From the IMG/VR virus record IMGVR_UViG_3300008055_000095, positions 1-30,554 of that record: 30,554 bases of DNA; one strand, written 5' to 3'. The DNA comes from a virus. The notes under the pieces were generated by a model. The model worked only from the letters and a program-made list of their open reading frames with translations, did no database searches and was not told the DNA's origin. A program made the translations under genes and the position numbers. This document shows positions 8,107 through 16,232 of this stretch, in pieces (position 1 is the first letter of the stretch; every line of letters begins with the position of its first letter).

Positions 8107-9000
8107 ATGAATGAAGATGATGATACCGTAGATATTGAGATCGAAAACGTCGAGAAAACCGATGATGCTGACGATATTGTCGTAGAAAACGTCGATACCG
8201 ACGAGCCTGAGGTCAAAAACGACATTGATAAATCGCTTGAGGACCTCAAGGCACAGCTAGAACGTGAGCGTCAGGCCCGTCTTGACGCTGAACGTCGGGC
8301 TCATGAGACTGAAAGCTCGCTATATCAGGCCAAGAATGAGACCAAGAGCAGCAATCTGCACTTGGTCACCAACGCAATTGAGACCGTCAAACAGACAAAT
8401 GACGTTCTGAAGGCCAATTATCGCGAAGCAATGTCTGTTGGCGACTATGATGCGGCTGCCGACATTCAAGCAAACATGGTCGAGAACGCTGCAAAGCTCC
8501 AACAGCTTGAGCAAGGACGCAAAGCACTTGAAAAGACGCCAGATTACGAGGTTCCAGACCCGTATATGCCGTCTGATCCGGTCGAAGCGCTTGCTTCACA
8601 GCTTTCTCCGCGCTCGGCAGCTTGGGTTCGTGCCCATCCGGAGTACGCAACCGACACCAAGCTGTATCAAAAGATGCTTGCCGCCCATAATTTGGCTGTA
8701 ACGGACGATATTGAGGCTGATAGCGACGAATATTTTGAGGCAATTGAGACCACGCTGCGTATTCGCAACGCTCCCAAGCCTTATACCGACGATGCGTCGT
8801 CGCAAGCGGCAAAACCGACCCAACGTCGGTCTTCTCCGCCTGCTGCACCAGTGTCTCGAGGCGGTTCCGGCACCGGTAGCCGGGCAAATGTTGTCCGTTT
8901 GACTGCTGAAGAGCGTGAAATGGCCAGCTTGATGGGCATGACCGAGAAGGAATATGCCATTAGCAAGATGGAACTGAAGAAATCAGGCCGAATGAACTAA
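8107..9000 (+). CDS. Capsid scaffolding protein (putative)
   Basis: A 297-aa protein. I chose the ATG at 8107, preceded by AAGGAG at 8094-8099; an in-frame ATG at 8089 would overlap the previous gene. The N-terminus is very acidic (MNEDDDTVDIEIENVEKTDD), followed by a long charged coiled-coil region (about 35-140), a variable Pro/Ser-rich linker, and a basic C-terminal helix (MGMTEKEYAISKMELKKSGR). That layout, including a C-terminal coat-binding helix and position before the coat gene, is what phage scaffolds show. No protease gene is adjacent, so the scaffold may leave the shell intact. The call rests on layout and context. Confidence 0.7.
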   Translation: MNEDDDTVDIEIENVEKTDDADDIVVENVDTDEPEVKNDIDKSLEDLKAQLERERQARLDAERRAHETESSLYQAKNETKSSNLHLVTNAIETVKQTNDVLKANYREAMSVGDYDAAADIQANMVENAAKLQQLEQGRKALEKTPDYEVPDPYMPSDPVEALASQLSPRSAAWVRAHPEYATDTKLYQKMLAAHNLAVTDDIEADSDEYFEAIETTLRIRNAPKPYTDDASSQAAKPTQRRSSPPAAPVSRGGSGTGSRANVVRLTAEEREMASLMGMTEKEYAISKMELKKSGRMN

Positions 9001-9013
9001 CAGGAGATATTTT

Positions 9014-9685
9014 ATGGATATTGATACTACACCTAAGCGTCGTGGCCCTAAGCCCAGAAATCGGGACCTTGCCAAAGCCGTTGCTGATGCCGAAAACGCT
9101 CAGGAACAGGCCCAGCACGCAATTGAAGAGGTTTTTGAGCCTGCTGTTGAGGTTGTTAAGACCGAAGTTGCTCCTGTAGCGCCCACTCGCACGCCAATGA
9201 GGCCCGCTATGCGTGAAGAAGACCCTCGCGCACGCGCTGCGCGTCGTGCGGCTGAACTTCGTGACCACCTTGGCGATGAGCCGGATGGTGTTGACGAGTT
9301 CTTCATTGATCCAAACGACATTCCGGATGGTTGGGACTATGAATGGAAGGCAAAGTTTGTTCTGGGCCAAGAACAGGCCACGCACATTCTTGCTTTGCGT
9401 CGCGCAGGTTGGGAAGAAGTCCCAACTTCACGTCACCCGTCCTATATGCCGATGAATACCGATCTTGCGTATATTGAGCGCAAGGGCATGGTGCTTATGG
9501 AGCGTCCGAAAGAAATCACCGACGAGGCTCGTTCTCGCGAGCTTCGCAAGGCGCGTCTCCAGGTCCGGCATAAGGAAGAACAGCTTAATGCTGCGGGCGG
9601 CGGCCAGTTTGACCGCAACAACAAAGACCAGTCGTTGGTCAACATTCGGAAGTCCTACGAGTCTATTCCAATACCCAATGAATAA
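9014..9685 (+). CDS. Conserved phage structural or assembly protein
   Basis: A 223-aa protein. The N-terminus is basic (PKRRGPKPRNR, 7-17), somewhat like an AT-hook, followed by an Ala/Glu-rich helix. The core (103-170) reads IPDGWDYEWKAKFVLGQEQA, then AGWEEVPTSRHPSYMP and KGMVLMERPKEITDEAR. I have seen this arrangement in proteins encoded next to scaffold and coat genes of many phages, without a proven role. The start follows AGGAG at 9002-9006. Possible roles are a minor head component or a DNA-binding assembly factor. A strong terminator follows 12 nt after the stop. Confidence 0.65.
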   Translation: MDIDTTPKRRGPKPRNRDLAKAVADAENAQEQAQHAIEEVFEPAVEVVKTEVAPVAPTRTPMRPAMREEDPRARAARRAAELRDHLGDEPDGVDEFFIDPNDIPDGWDYEWKAKFVLGQEQATHILALRRAGWEEVPTSRHPSYMPMNTDLAYIERKGMVLMERPKEITDEARSRELRKARLQVRHKEEQLNAAGGGQFDRNNKDQSLVNIRKSYESIPIPNE

Positions 9686-9697
9686 AATAATCGTGAC

Positions 9698-9724
9698 AAA
9701 GGGCCGCTTTTTGCGGCCCTTTTC
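9698..9724 (+). terminator. Rho-independent terminator before the capsid genes
   Basis: A 10-bp stem (9698-9707 with 9713-9722) has a GC-rich core (GGGCCGC/GCGGCCC), a five-T loop and a TTTT run at the 3' edge. It ends the capsid-assembly transcript and is followed within 15 nt by a promoter-like sequence. Confidence 0.85.
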
Positions 9725-9734
9725 ATTTTGATGA

Positions 9735-9765
9735 TTGACAAATTACAGATTTCATGAGTTATAAG
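9735..9765 (+). promoter_or_regulatory. Candidate sigma70 promoter for the capsid genes
   Basis: A perfect TTGACA -35 hexamer lies at 9735-9740 and a TATAAG -10 hexamer (5 of 6 matches to TATAAT) at 9760-9765. The spacer is 19 nt, longer than the preferred 17. It lies directly after a terminator and about 100 nt ahead of the decoration and major capsid genes, which need high expression. Host RNA polymerase use is inferred. Confidence 0.6.
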
Positions 9766-9813
9766 CACTCATCTTTTATGCTCGGCGCTGAAAGGTAGCA
9801 GATCTCGATTGAA

Positions 9814-9830
9814 ATACGCTCGGTGCGTAT
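9814..9830 (+). other. Leader RNA hairpin upstream of the capsid operon
   Basis: ATACGC (9814-9819) pairs perfectly with GCGTAT (9825-9830) around a 5-nt loop. It lies in the untranslated leader between the candidate promoter and the AAGGAG site at 9852-9857. It might protect or insulate the mRNA 5' end. The rest of the 179-nt gap (9686-9864) holds the terminator and promoter and no gene. Confidence 0.45.
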
Positions 9831-9864
9831 CCTCCAATCGTTCCCCCACCCAAGGAGAATCGTT

Positions 9865-10458
9865 ATGGCGAATACTTTTGCGCCTTTCGGATTTAGCCAG
9901 TACAGCGGCCAGGGTTCGGCTCCGACGTATGAACAAAACGTCGGTTTTTGCGCCTACAATACCGCAGCTATGTACTTTGGCGACCCCGTTTTCCAGAATG
10001 CAAATGGCTCTATTTACCCCACAACCCCAGGCACTGGCATTCTTGCCGGTATCTTTGTCGGTTGTAAGTATCTGTCGGTTTCTCAGAAGCGCACCGTTTG
10101 GTCGAACTTCTGGGGCGCTGCTGACGTTGCTTCGACGAACACTGTCGAAGTTTATGTCGTCAACGATCCGAACGCCAAGTTCTTGGCTCAAGTTGGTGGT
10201 TCGTCTTCGACGGGTCTTACCACGGCTGACATTGGCGCTAACGTGCAGTTTGCTTACGGCAGCCCCAACACGATGAGCGGCGTTTCTGGCGCTTACATCG
10301 ACATCACCGTCACACCGACGACGACAGCCACGCTGCCGTTCAAGGTCGTTGGCCTCGACACCGCACCTCCGGGTTCAAACGGCACTGAAGCTGGCGCATA
10401 CAATTATGCAATTGTTGCGTTCAACAACGTGTCCACGAAGACCCTCACGGGCATCTAA
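9865..10458 (+). CDS. Putative capsid decoration or minor capsid protein
   Basis: A 197-aa protein. The ATG at 9865 (MANTFAPFGFSQYSGQG) follows AAGGAG at 9852-9857; an in-frame ATG at 9823 is upstream of this site and is unlikely. The chain is beta-rich and polar: a segment with FGDPVFQNANG, then GILAGIFVGCKYLS, TVEVYVVNDPNAKFLAQVG and a Ser/Thr-rich C-terminal half. The pattern of a GDPV turn, a GxFxG strand and a V-DDPN-FxxQ strand is one I associate with structural proteins encoded next to phage coat genes. It lies 14 nt before the major capsid gene, so similar expression is likely. A head decoration role is inferred. Confidence 0.6.
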   Translation: MANTFAPFGFSQYSGQGSAPTYEQNVGFCAYNTAAMYFGDPVFQNANGSIYPTTPGTGILAGIFVGCKYLSVSQKRTVWSNFWGAADVASTNTVEVYVVNDPNAKFLAQVGGSSSTGLTTADIGANVQFAYGSPNTMSGVSGAYIDITVTPTTTATLPFKVVGLDTAPPGSNGTEAGAYNYAIVAFNNVSTKTLTGI

Positions 10459-10472
10459 GGGAGTAAGGTACC

Positions 10473-11387
10473 ATGGCTGTTAATCTTTCAGCAATTAAAG
10501 ACCTTTTGCTCCCCGGACTCCGTGGGGTAGAGGGCAAGTACGAGATGATCCCATCTCAGTACGACAAGATCTTCACCAAGCATGACTCGAAGCTGGCTCT
10601 CGAGCGTACCGCTGAAATGCGTTACCTCGGCCTCGCCCAGCTTAAGACTGAAGGCGGCCAGACCTCCTTCGACAACAATGCTGGTGAGCGTTACGTCTAC
10701 AACCAGGAACACAATGAAATTGCGCTTGGCTATGCCATCACGCGTAAGGCCATTGATGACAACCTGTACAAGACGCAGTTCCACCCGTCGAACCTCGGTC
10801 TGATCGAATCCTTCCAGCAGACCAAGGAAATCTACGGCTCGAACATCCTGAACACGGCTACCACGTACAACGCCAACATTGGCGGTGACGGCGTTGCCCT
10901 GTGCTCGACGAGCCACCCGATTGACGGTGGTACGGTTGCTAACAAGCCGACGACTGACGTTGACCTTAACGAAGCTACGCTGCTGAACGGGATGATCTCG
11001 ATCCGCACGAACTTCAAGGATCAGGCTGGTCTGAAGGTGTTCGCCCGTGGCCGTAAGCTGATCGTTCCTCCGCAGCTTGAACCGGTTGCCATCCGTCTGA
11101 CGAAGACGGAACTGCGTCCGGGTACCGCTGACAACGACGTGAACGCCATCCTCTCGACCGCTGGCGGTCTGCCGGAAGGCTACATGGTCAACGACTTCTT
11201 GACCTCGGCATATGCTTGGTTCTTGCTGACCAACATCGACGGTCTGTCGTACATGGAGCGCGTCAAGTTCGAAACCGACATGCAGGTTGACTTCGTCACC
11301 GACAACCTGCTGGTTAAGGGCTACGAGCGTTACAGCTTCGGCTACTACAACTGGCGTTCGATCTACGGTTCGTTCCCGACTTCGTAA
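10473..11387 (+). CDS. Major capsid protein (HK97-fold, putative)
   Basis: A 304-aa protein. Features include an N-terminal arm, LALERTAEMRYLGLAQLKTE (41-60), ALGYAITRKAIDDNLY (84-99), a loop LCSTSHPIDGG (143-153), KLIVPPQLEPVA (195-206) and a C-terminal FETDMQVDFVTDN, GYERYSFGYYNWRSIYGS (266-300). The LCS-SHP loop, the 'KLIVPP-LE--A' strand and the late aromatic R-S-x-G-x-x-W-R motif fit coat proteins related to the Mu head subunit. The codon choice appears more optimised than in neighbours, as expected for an abundant product. It follows the scaffold block and is flanked by decoration-like genes. No N-terminal propeptide is evident. Confidence 0.85.
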   Translation: MAVNLSAIKDLLLPGLRGVEGKYEMIPSQYDKIFTKHDSKLALERTAEMRYLGLAQLKTEGGQTSFDNNAGERYVYNQEHNEIALGYAITRKAIDDNLYKTQFHPSNLGLIESFQQTKEIYGSNILNTATTYNANIGGDGVALCSTSHPIDGGTVANKPTTDVDLNEATLLNGMISIRTNFKDQAGLKVFARGRKLIVPPQLEPVAIRLTKTELRPGTADNDVNAILSTAGGLPEGYMVNDFLTSAYAWFLLTNIDGLSYMERVKFETDMQVDFVTDNLLVKGYERYSFGYYNWRSIYGSFPTS

Positions 11388-11397
11388 TAATCGGCAT

Positions 11398-11420
11398 CCC
11401 CTCTCCTTCACGGAGAGGGG
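11398..11420 (+). other. Intercistronic hairpin after the major capsid gene
   Basis: CCCCTCTCC (11398-11406) pairs perfectly with GGAGAGGGG (11412-11420) around a 5-nt loop. No T-tract follows, so it is not a standard terminator. It may protect the 3' end of capsid mRNA or reduce read-through, letting the capsid gene be expressed above the genes behind it. Confidence 0.6.
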
Positions 11421-11441
11421 TATCCATAAAGGAGACTGCAA

Positions 11442-11936
11442 ATGGCAGAAACTACTTTTACCGGACCGATTAAGGCGGGCAACGTCCTCCAGAGCGACGG
11501 CACCGGCAACCTTGCTGGTGAAGGCGGCTACAACGGCACGGCCAATGTTGGCTACGCTGTTATGGCCCAGTCACAGGTCATCACGCAGGCGACCAATGGT
11601 ACGTCGGCTGGTGTCTTCACGACTGACATCGTCATCCCGGCTGGCAGCCAGATCCTCAGCATTGACCTTCTGGTCACTGCGGTTTGGTCTGGTACTGCAA
11701 GCACTCTTGGTATCGGCACCACGGCTTCGGCCACGGCGCTGACTGCTGCGGGTGCTGTTGCTGGTGGTACTAAGGGTGTGGTTTCGGCCAACCCCGGTAC
11801 TGTCGATGCGGCTATCGCAAACTGGAAAGACGTTGGCACGACCGACATCAAGGTCTTGGTAACTTCGACCAACACGGGTACGGGCGCTGGTGTTCTCACC
11901 GTCACCTATATCCAGTCCAACAACCTCACAGCGTAA
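11442..11936 (+). CDS. Putative head decoration protein
   Basis: A 164-aa protein beginning MAETTFTGPIKAGNVLQSDG. It has no charged core and is almost all Gly, Ala, Thr, Val and Ser in alternating strand patterns (DIVIPAGSQILSIDLLVTAVW; VLTVTYIQSNNLTA at the end). The opening 'TTFTGPIKAG' and the 'IPAGSQIL' strand are features I associate with small beta-sandwich virion proteins next to coat genes. It follows the capsid gene after a hairpin and has AAGGAG at 11430-11435. A shell-stabilising role is inferred. Confidence 0.6.
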   Translation: MAETTFTGPIKAGNVLQSDGTGNLAGEGGYNGTANVGYAVMAQSQVITQATNGTSAGVFTTDIVIPAGSQILSIDLLVTAVWSGTASTLGIGTTASATALTAAGAVAGGTKGVVSANPGTVDAAIANWKDVGTTDIKVLVTSTNTGTGAGVLTVTYIQSNNLTA

Positions 11937-11948
11937 AGGAATACCGCT

Positions 11949-12236
11949 ATGAAGGGACGTAAGCATCGCGCCACAGGTGGCGTTAATGAGGCAGCCGAGG
12001 ATCTTGGCCGCAAGAACATGCGTTACACGTATCAGAGCAACGTCAATGACGAAGCCGAGAAGCGTAAGCGTGGCGGTAAGGCTTGTGGCGACGTGAAGGG
12101 CCTGGGTGCTAAGATGCACGCTGGCCGTAAGCCCCGCAAGTCGGGTGGTCGTGCAACATCGGACGCCAACCCGTTCACTTCGGCTCGCCACGGCACTGCG
12201 CCGAAGGGCCGCAAGCTCGACATGGAAATGGAATAA
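11949..12236 (+). CDS. Small basic protein with GG motifs
   Basis: A 95-aa, strongly basic protein with AAGGAAT upstream. It carries KRKRGGKACGDVK (38-50), AGRKPRKSGGRATSD (58-72) and NPFTSARHGT (74-83). It is predicted to be mostly disordered. The KRGG and KSGG motifs are like those in the 6183-7418 protein. I have seen similar short proteins near phage coat genes but know no function. It is the last gene before a terminator, so it belongs to the capsid transcript. Confidence 0.65.
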   Translation: MKGRKHRATGGVNEAAEDLGRKNMRYTYQSNVNDEAEKRKRGGKACGDVKGLGAKMHAGRKPRKSGGRATSDANPFTSARHGTAPKGRKLDMEME

Positions 12237-12263
12237 GCCTCTGGCCTATTCTTGATCAAGCGG

Positions 12264-12288
12264 ACGGGGGCTTAGCGGCCCCCGTTTT
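12264..12288 (+). terminator. Rho-independent terminator ending the capsid unit
   Basis: ACGGGGGC (12264-12271) pairs with GCCCCCGT (12278-12285) around a 6-nt loop, followed by TTTT (12285-12288). It lies 28 nt after the stop of the small basic gene and 16 nt before the next start. I see no clear promoter between, so downstream genes may depend on read-through. Confidence 0.75.
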
Positions 12289-12303
12289 GCCATGGAGGAT
12301 CGT

Positions 12304-12573
12304 ATGTCTGGTGCATGGACACGCAAAGAAGGCAAAAGCCCAAGCGGTGGATTGAACGAAAAGGGACGTGCTTCCCTTCGCGCTGAAGGTCACAATATTA
12401 AGCGCCCGGTCACTGCTGCTGAAGCTGAGCGCAGCCCTGAAGCGGCTCAACGCCGTGATAATTTTAGGACTAGAATGTGCGGAATGAAGGAAAAGCTAAC
12501 TTCAGCTAAAACCGCTCATGATCCTAACAGCAGGATCAATTTAGCCCTTAAACGATGGGACGTTAAGTGCTAA
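12304..12573 (+). CDS. Conserved small phage protein (WTRKEGK family)
   Basis: I chose the ATG at 12304 (MSGAWTRKEGKSPSGG, 89 aa) because GGAGG (12294-12298) precedes it; an in-frame ATG at 12292 overlaps that site. The protein is basic, with WTRKEGKSPSGGLNEKGRAS near the start and FRTRMCGMKEKLTSAK, DPNSRINLALKRWD at the end. This arrangement recurs in many phages and may match a Pfam family of unknown function (possibly DUF6321; from memory, unverified). It precedes another small basic gene by 1 nt. Function unknown. Confidence 0.65.
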   Translation: MSGAWTRKEGKSPSGGLNEKGRASLRAEGHNIKRPVTAAEAERSPEAAQRRDNFRTRMCGMKEKLTSAKTAHDPNSRINLALKRWDVKC

Positions 12574-12574
12574 C

Positions 12575-12739
12575 ATGGCAAAGAAAGAATTTTGGGATAA
12601 AGCCCTCCCTAAAGGGCACGAAACAAAACACCTGAGCCACAAGCAGACGCAGCAGGCAAAGGCGAGGGCTAGGGCCGCTGGTAGACCTTGGCCAAATCTG
12701 GTAGATAATGCAGCAGTTGCTCGCAACGGAAAGGATTAA
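12575..12739 (+). CDS. Small basic phage protein, 54 aa
   Basis: A 54-aa frame starting MAKKEFWDKALPKGHETKHL and ending RPWPNLVDNAAVARNGKD. Its ATG lies 1 nt after the stop of the upstream gene and its TAA lies 3 nt before the next ATG, so it fills the gap exactly. The sequence KQTQQAKARARAAGRPWPNLVDN resembles a short conserved phage protein usually reading '...QKAKAKARAKAAGRPYPNLVDN'. No strong ribosome binding site is present; translational coupling is likely. Function unknown. Confidence 0.7.
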   Translation: MAKKEFWDKALPKGHETKHLSHKQTQQAKARARAAGRPWPNLVDNAAVARNGKD

Positions 12740-12742
12740 GGC

Positions 12743-13078
12743 ATGTACCCCATTAAGGTTTCCACATCTGACGCAAGCGGAGGCGCTGTTACTAGCAACA
12801 TGGTTGCTCTCGACACTTTCTCGACCCAGTTTCAGGTAACTATTGGCTGTGCTGTTACCGGCACCGTCAATTATACCGTCCAATACACCTTGGATAATGT
12901 TTTGGTTGATGGTTATCTGCCTTCAAGCGGCACTTGGTACAATATCACGGATCTTGCTTCCAAGACTGGTACGCTTGCAGCAATTGTGGACTATCCGGTA
13001 ACTGCTGTTAAGCTTATCCAGAATAGCGGCGCTGGTTCGGTTGTAATGACAGTGCTGCAAACGGGCGCAGGCGACTAA
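12743..13078 (+). CDS. Putative small virion structural protein
   Basis: A 111-aa beta-rich protein beginning MYPIKVSTSDASGG, with FQVTIGCAVTGTVNYTVQYT (35-54), a 'W' at the centre of SGTWYNITDL, and IVDYPVTAVKLIQNSGAGS followed by VVMTVLQTGAGD. The pattern of a V-Y-T-VQYT strand, a W, and PVTAVKL-N-GAGSV-TVLQ is one I have seen in small phage virion proteins encoded between coat and neck genes. It has AAGG at 12731-12734 ahead of its start. A role in the head surface or neck is possible but unproven. Confidence 0.6.
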   Translation: MYPIKVSTSDASGGAVTSNMVALDTFSTQFQVTIGCAVTGTVNYTVQYTLDNVLVDGYLPSSGTWYNITDLASKTGTLAAIVDYPVTAVKLIQNSGAGSVVMTVLQTGAGD

Positions 13079-13090
13079 AAGGTTAATCCA

Positions 13091-13783
13091 ATGACCACAA
13101 GCGGGACCTATAACTACAACCCCTCGCTTGGCGAATTGACGCTCTATGCGTTCAATTTGTGCGGCATTCGCAATACTGCACTGCTGCAAGAGCATATGGA
13201 GTCGGCCCGCATGGCCTCCAATTTGCTCTTGGGTCGTTGGAGCAGCATGGGTGTAAACCTGTGGACCGTCGATAAAGAAAGCATCCCGCTTGTTGCTGGA
13301 CAGGCAACTTATAACCTGTCCTCAAACAACATCGTCATGCTGGACACCTACATCTCCACGACGGATGGCGCAGGTAATACCATTGACCGCTTGATCTTGC
13401 CGATCAGCCGCACGGAATATGCGTCCTATCCAAATAAGGATCAGGAAGGATTCCCGACCACTTATTGGCAGGACCGCTTACTTTCCGGAACCGTCACGCT
13501 TTGGCCCGTTCCTGATGGCACTCAAACTTCTTTGGACTTCTATCAAGTCACTCAAATTCAGGACGCCGACTTCACAAGCGGCCAGACTTTGAGCCTTCCG
13601 GTCTATTTCATGGAAGCTTTTGCCTATGGTTTGGCGCAAAGACTAGCCATAATCTGGGCTCCAGAACGCCTTCCTATGCTTAAGCCGATGGCTGACGAAG
13701 CGTATGAAATTGCAGCCGCTCAGAACGTAGAAACCGCCCAGCAGTACATCTCTCCGATGATCTCTGGCTATTTTAGGCCGTAA
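13091..13783 (+). CDS. Neck / tail accessory factor (P22 gp4-like)
   Basis: A 230-aa protein likely to bind the portal and seal the packaged head. It opens with GELTLYAFNLCGIRNT, then helices with LLLGRWSSMGVNLWT (46-60), the strand pattern VAGQATYNL (68-76), ISRTEYASYPNKDQEGFPTTYW, and VTLWPVPDG. These landmarks (helical N-terminus, 'lWt', 'Y-L', 'dY', 'G-P--y', 'l-lwPvPdg') fit phage neck proteins related to P22 gp4. Length is slightly above the typical 160-220 aa. It lies upstream of the zinc-ribbon gene and 10 kb away from its partner nozzle, an unusual split caused by the adhesin island. Confidence 0.78.
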   Translation: MTTSGTYNYNPSLGELTLYAFNLCGIRNTALLQEHMESARMASNLLLGRWSSMGVNLWTVDKESIPLVAGQATYNLSSNNIVMLDTYISTTDGAGNTIDRLILPISRTEYASYPNKDQEGFPTTYWQDRLLSGTVTLWPVPDGTQTSLDFYQVTQIQDADFTSGQTLSLPVYFMEAFAYGLAQRLAIIWAPERLPMLKPMADEAYEIAAAQNVETAQQYISPMISGYFRP

Positions 13784-13785
13784 CG

Positions 13786-14520
13786 ATGGCGTATGCGTCG
13801 CAAGCAGGTAGGGCAAGGACAAGCGTAAGCAATCCGCAGGCTCACGCTATTTGTGACCGCTGCGGGTTTCGTTACAACCATGTCGATTTGCAGTGGCAAT
13901 ATGATTGGCGTGGCGCGACGATGCAAAACATCCGCATCCTCGTCTGCAATTCTTGTTACGACACGCCTCAAGAGCAGCTACGCGCTATTGTGGTGCCAGC
14001 CGATCCGACACCAATTGTTCAGGCTCGTGTGCAAGACTTTGTGCAGGCTGAGACCAATTACCAGACGATTACGCAACCCGCGACTATCGATCCAATTACC
14101 GGCATTCCGATCCCTGGTACCACGACATTGTCCGCTCAAAACGGTCAAAACCTGCTGACGCAGCCTATTGGTATTCCAGCAGACCTTGATCAGTCTGCCG
14201 TGATGCCGTTGGACGGTAAGACGCATTACCGCGTCAAGCTTTTGCCGCTATCTGTGTCCTCGGTTGGCACAGATCAAATTAGCGTGACTTTTTCGGCAGC
14301 GCACGGTCTTTCGACGAATGATCAGATCTCTGTTGAGGGCCTGTCTAACACGGGTGCGTGCGGATTTTATAGTATTACAGTTACGACTGCGACGGCATTT
14401 ACCTATCAAACAAATACGGTTATACCCGCAGGATCACTTTTGACGAGTTCGACGCTCATGGTGACGGCCAATGTTGGTCTTCCATATGGGTTCGACCAGT
14501 TGCCGCAGACAGGGGTGTAA
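13786..14520 (+). CDS. Zinc-ribbon virion protein with FCCH-like C-terminal domain
   Basis: A 244-aa protein. Two CxxC pairs, C23/C26 (CDRCG) and C54/C57 (CNSC), can bind zinc. They enclose LQWQYDWRG and are followed by TPQEQLRAIVVPADPTPI (60-77). I recognise this as a frequent phage arrangement encoded beside neck genes; its job is unknown. A second domain (about 156-220) has VTFSAAHGLSTNDQISVEG and FYSITVTTATAFTY, a beta fold I associate with fibre and tail proteins. Stop and next start are directly adjacent, so translation is probably coupled to the collagen-like fibre gene. Confidence 0.7.
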   Translation: MAYASQAGRARTSVSNPQAHAICDRCGFRYNHVDLQWQYDWRGATMQNIRILVCNSCYDTPQEQLRAIVVPADPTPIVQARVQDFVQAETNYQTITQPATIDPITGIPIPGTTTLSAQNGQNLLTQPIGIPADLDQSAVMPLDGKTHYRVKLLPLSVSSVGTDQISVTFSAAHGLSTNDQISVEGLSNTGACGFYSITVTTATAFTYQTNTVIPAGSLLTSSTLMVTANVGLPYGFDQLPQTGV

Positions 14521-16221
14521 ATGTCTAACACTACTATCCCTCAATTACCGCTTGCCGTCTCTCTCGACGGAACCGAACAGCTTGAAATCGTTCAGGCGGG
14601 TGTTTCTCGGCGCACGACTGCTGGCGACATTGCAGGTCTTCAGGCAGGGCCAACTGGTCCGACAGGCGCTCAAGGCGGCACAGGTCCCACCGGCCCTACC
14701 GGTCCTACAGGGCCAACGGGTGTTCAAGGTACTGCTGGTAACGTAGGTCCGACAGGTCCAACGGGCATTACTGGTCCTACGGGCGCTACTGGCCCAACCG
14801 GCCCTACAGGATCGCAGGGCGCTCAGGGTATCACTGGCGCTACTGGCCCCACGGGTCCGACAGGTGCTACTGGCCCGACCGGCGCAGCTTCGACTGTTGC
14901 AGGTCCTACTGGTGCTACGGGCCCAACAGGTCCTACGGGCGCAAGCGGTGACTTGTTTGCTACCACTAGCACGACATCCCTGACCATTGGTACGGGTCTA
15001 CAGACCCTGACTGTCGGCACCGGTCTTGCCTATACGACCGGCCAGAGCGTCATCATCGCCTACAGCCCAGCTTATGAGATGATGGGCACGGTATCGTCTT
15101 ATAACAGCGTTACCGGCGTCATGGTTGTCGATGTGAACACGACTGTTGGCAGCGGCACACTCAATAGCTGGACGGTCAACATCAGCGGTGCCCCTGGCGT
15201 TGCAGGTCCGACAGGTCCTACAGGAACCGCTGGTTCTAATGGCCCCACAGGGCCGACTGGCGCACAAGGTATTGCAGGTCCGACAGGTGCTACTGGCCCT
15301 ACAGGCGCTCAAGGCGATCTTGGCCCGACAGGTCCTACCGGCCCAACAGGTTCGACAGGTGCAACAGGCCCGATTGGTCCTACCGGGCCTAATGGTCTTA
15401 CTGGTCCTACCGGCCCTACAGGCGCTACGGGTACACCCGGCGCTGGTGGCGCTCTAGGTTATTGGGGTTCGTTCTGGGATACCACTGACCAGACGGCAGC
15501 GGCAGCTAACACGGCCTATGCGGTAACTATGAATAGTGCCGATGCAGCGAATAACGGCGTTAGCGTTGTGTCTGGTAGTCGAGTTACTTTTGCGAATGCG
15601 GGCGTCTACAGCCTTACGTTCTCAATTCAGTTTGTTAACACGGACACGCAAATCCATGACGTGAACGTCTGGCTGCGCAAGAATGACAGCGGCAGCACGG
15701 GCGATGTTCCGGACAGCGATACCCGTCTCAGCATTCAGCAGCGGCATGGCGGCGTCGATGGCTACGGCCTGATGACAGTCAACTTTGTTCTAAGCCTTGC
15801 AGCCGCTGATTATATTGAGATGATCTGGGCTCCCACAAACACTCAGATTTCTATTCAATCGATTCCGGCTGGGACGACACCTGTTTCTCCAGCCATTCCG
15901 GGCGTTATTTTCACAGCCACGCAAGTCATGTACACCCAGCTTGGCCCGACTGGTCCTACGGGTTCGACTGGCGCTGTTGGTCCGACGGGTCCCACGGGCC
16001 CGACTGGTCCTACAGGTGCAGACTCCACTGTCGCTGGTCCGACTGGTCCTACGGGTCCAACTGGCACCGCTGGTTCGACGGGTCCGACTGGCCCAACTGG
16101 TACTGCTGGTACGGCTGGCCCTACAGGTCCAACTGGCACTGCTGGTGGCACAGGTCCCACTGGTCCGACAGGCGCTGCGGCGACTGGCGTCATCGGTAAA
16201 ATCATGATACTTGGCTTCTAG
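14521..16221 (+). CDS. Collagen-like tail fibre with C1q/TNF-like domain
   Basis: A 566-aa fibre. Residues 1-40 are an N-terminal attachment-type region ([20 protein letters not shown]). Three blocks of Gly-Pro-Thr/Gly-Ala-Thr triplets (43-143, 226-309, 475-555) should form collagen-like triple helices. Between them lie a beta domain (145-222) and a C1q/TNF-like jelly-roll candidate (about 311-470) with [20 protein letters not shown] and [16 protein letters not shown]-type strands ([13 protein letters not shown], 355-367). The C-terminus ends [11 protein letters not shown] trimeric host-recognition fibre is inferred. The interruption by globular domains gives alternating rods and knobs. Confidence 0.82.
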   Translation: MSNTTIPQLPLAVSLDGTEQLEIVQAGVSRRTTAGDIAGLQAGPTGPTGAQGGTGPTGPTGPTGPTGVQGTAGNVGPTGPTGITGPTGATGPTGPTGSQGAQGITGATGPTGPTGATGPTGAASTVAGPTGATGPTGPTGASGDLFATTSTTSLTIGTGLQTLTVGTGLAYTTGQSVIIAYSPAYEMMGTVSSYNSVTGVMVVDVNTTVGSGTLNSWTVNISGAPGVAGPTGPTGTAGSNGPTGPTGAQGIAGPTGATGPTGAQGDLGPTGPTGPTGSTGATGPIGPTGPNGLTGPTGPTGATGTPGAGGALGYWGSFWDTTDQTAAAANTAYAVTMNSADAANNGVSVVSGSRVTFANAGVYSLTFSIQFVNTDTQIHDVNVWLRKNDSGSTGDVPDSDTRLSIQQRHGGVDGYGLMTVNFVLSLAAADYIEMIWAPTNTQISIQSIPAGTTPVSPAIPGVIFTATQVMYTQLGPTGPTGSTGAVGPTGPTGPTGPTGADSTVAGPTGPTGPTGTAGSTGPTGPTGTAGTAGPTGPTGTAGGTGPTGPTGAAATGVIGKIMILGF

Positions 16222-16232
16222 GAGGCTGTAAT

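Noticed and set aside
8107-8200. Another TonB-box-like motif (DDIVVEN) in the scaffold protein
   Set aside because: It lacks the Thr-Ala/Gly after IVV and lies in an acidic stretch; likely chance.
11380-11400. Programmed frameshift extending the capsid protein
   Set aside because: The gene ends with TAA TAA in frame and no slippery sequence or long extension frame is apparent.
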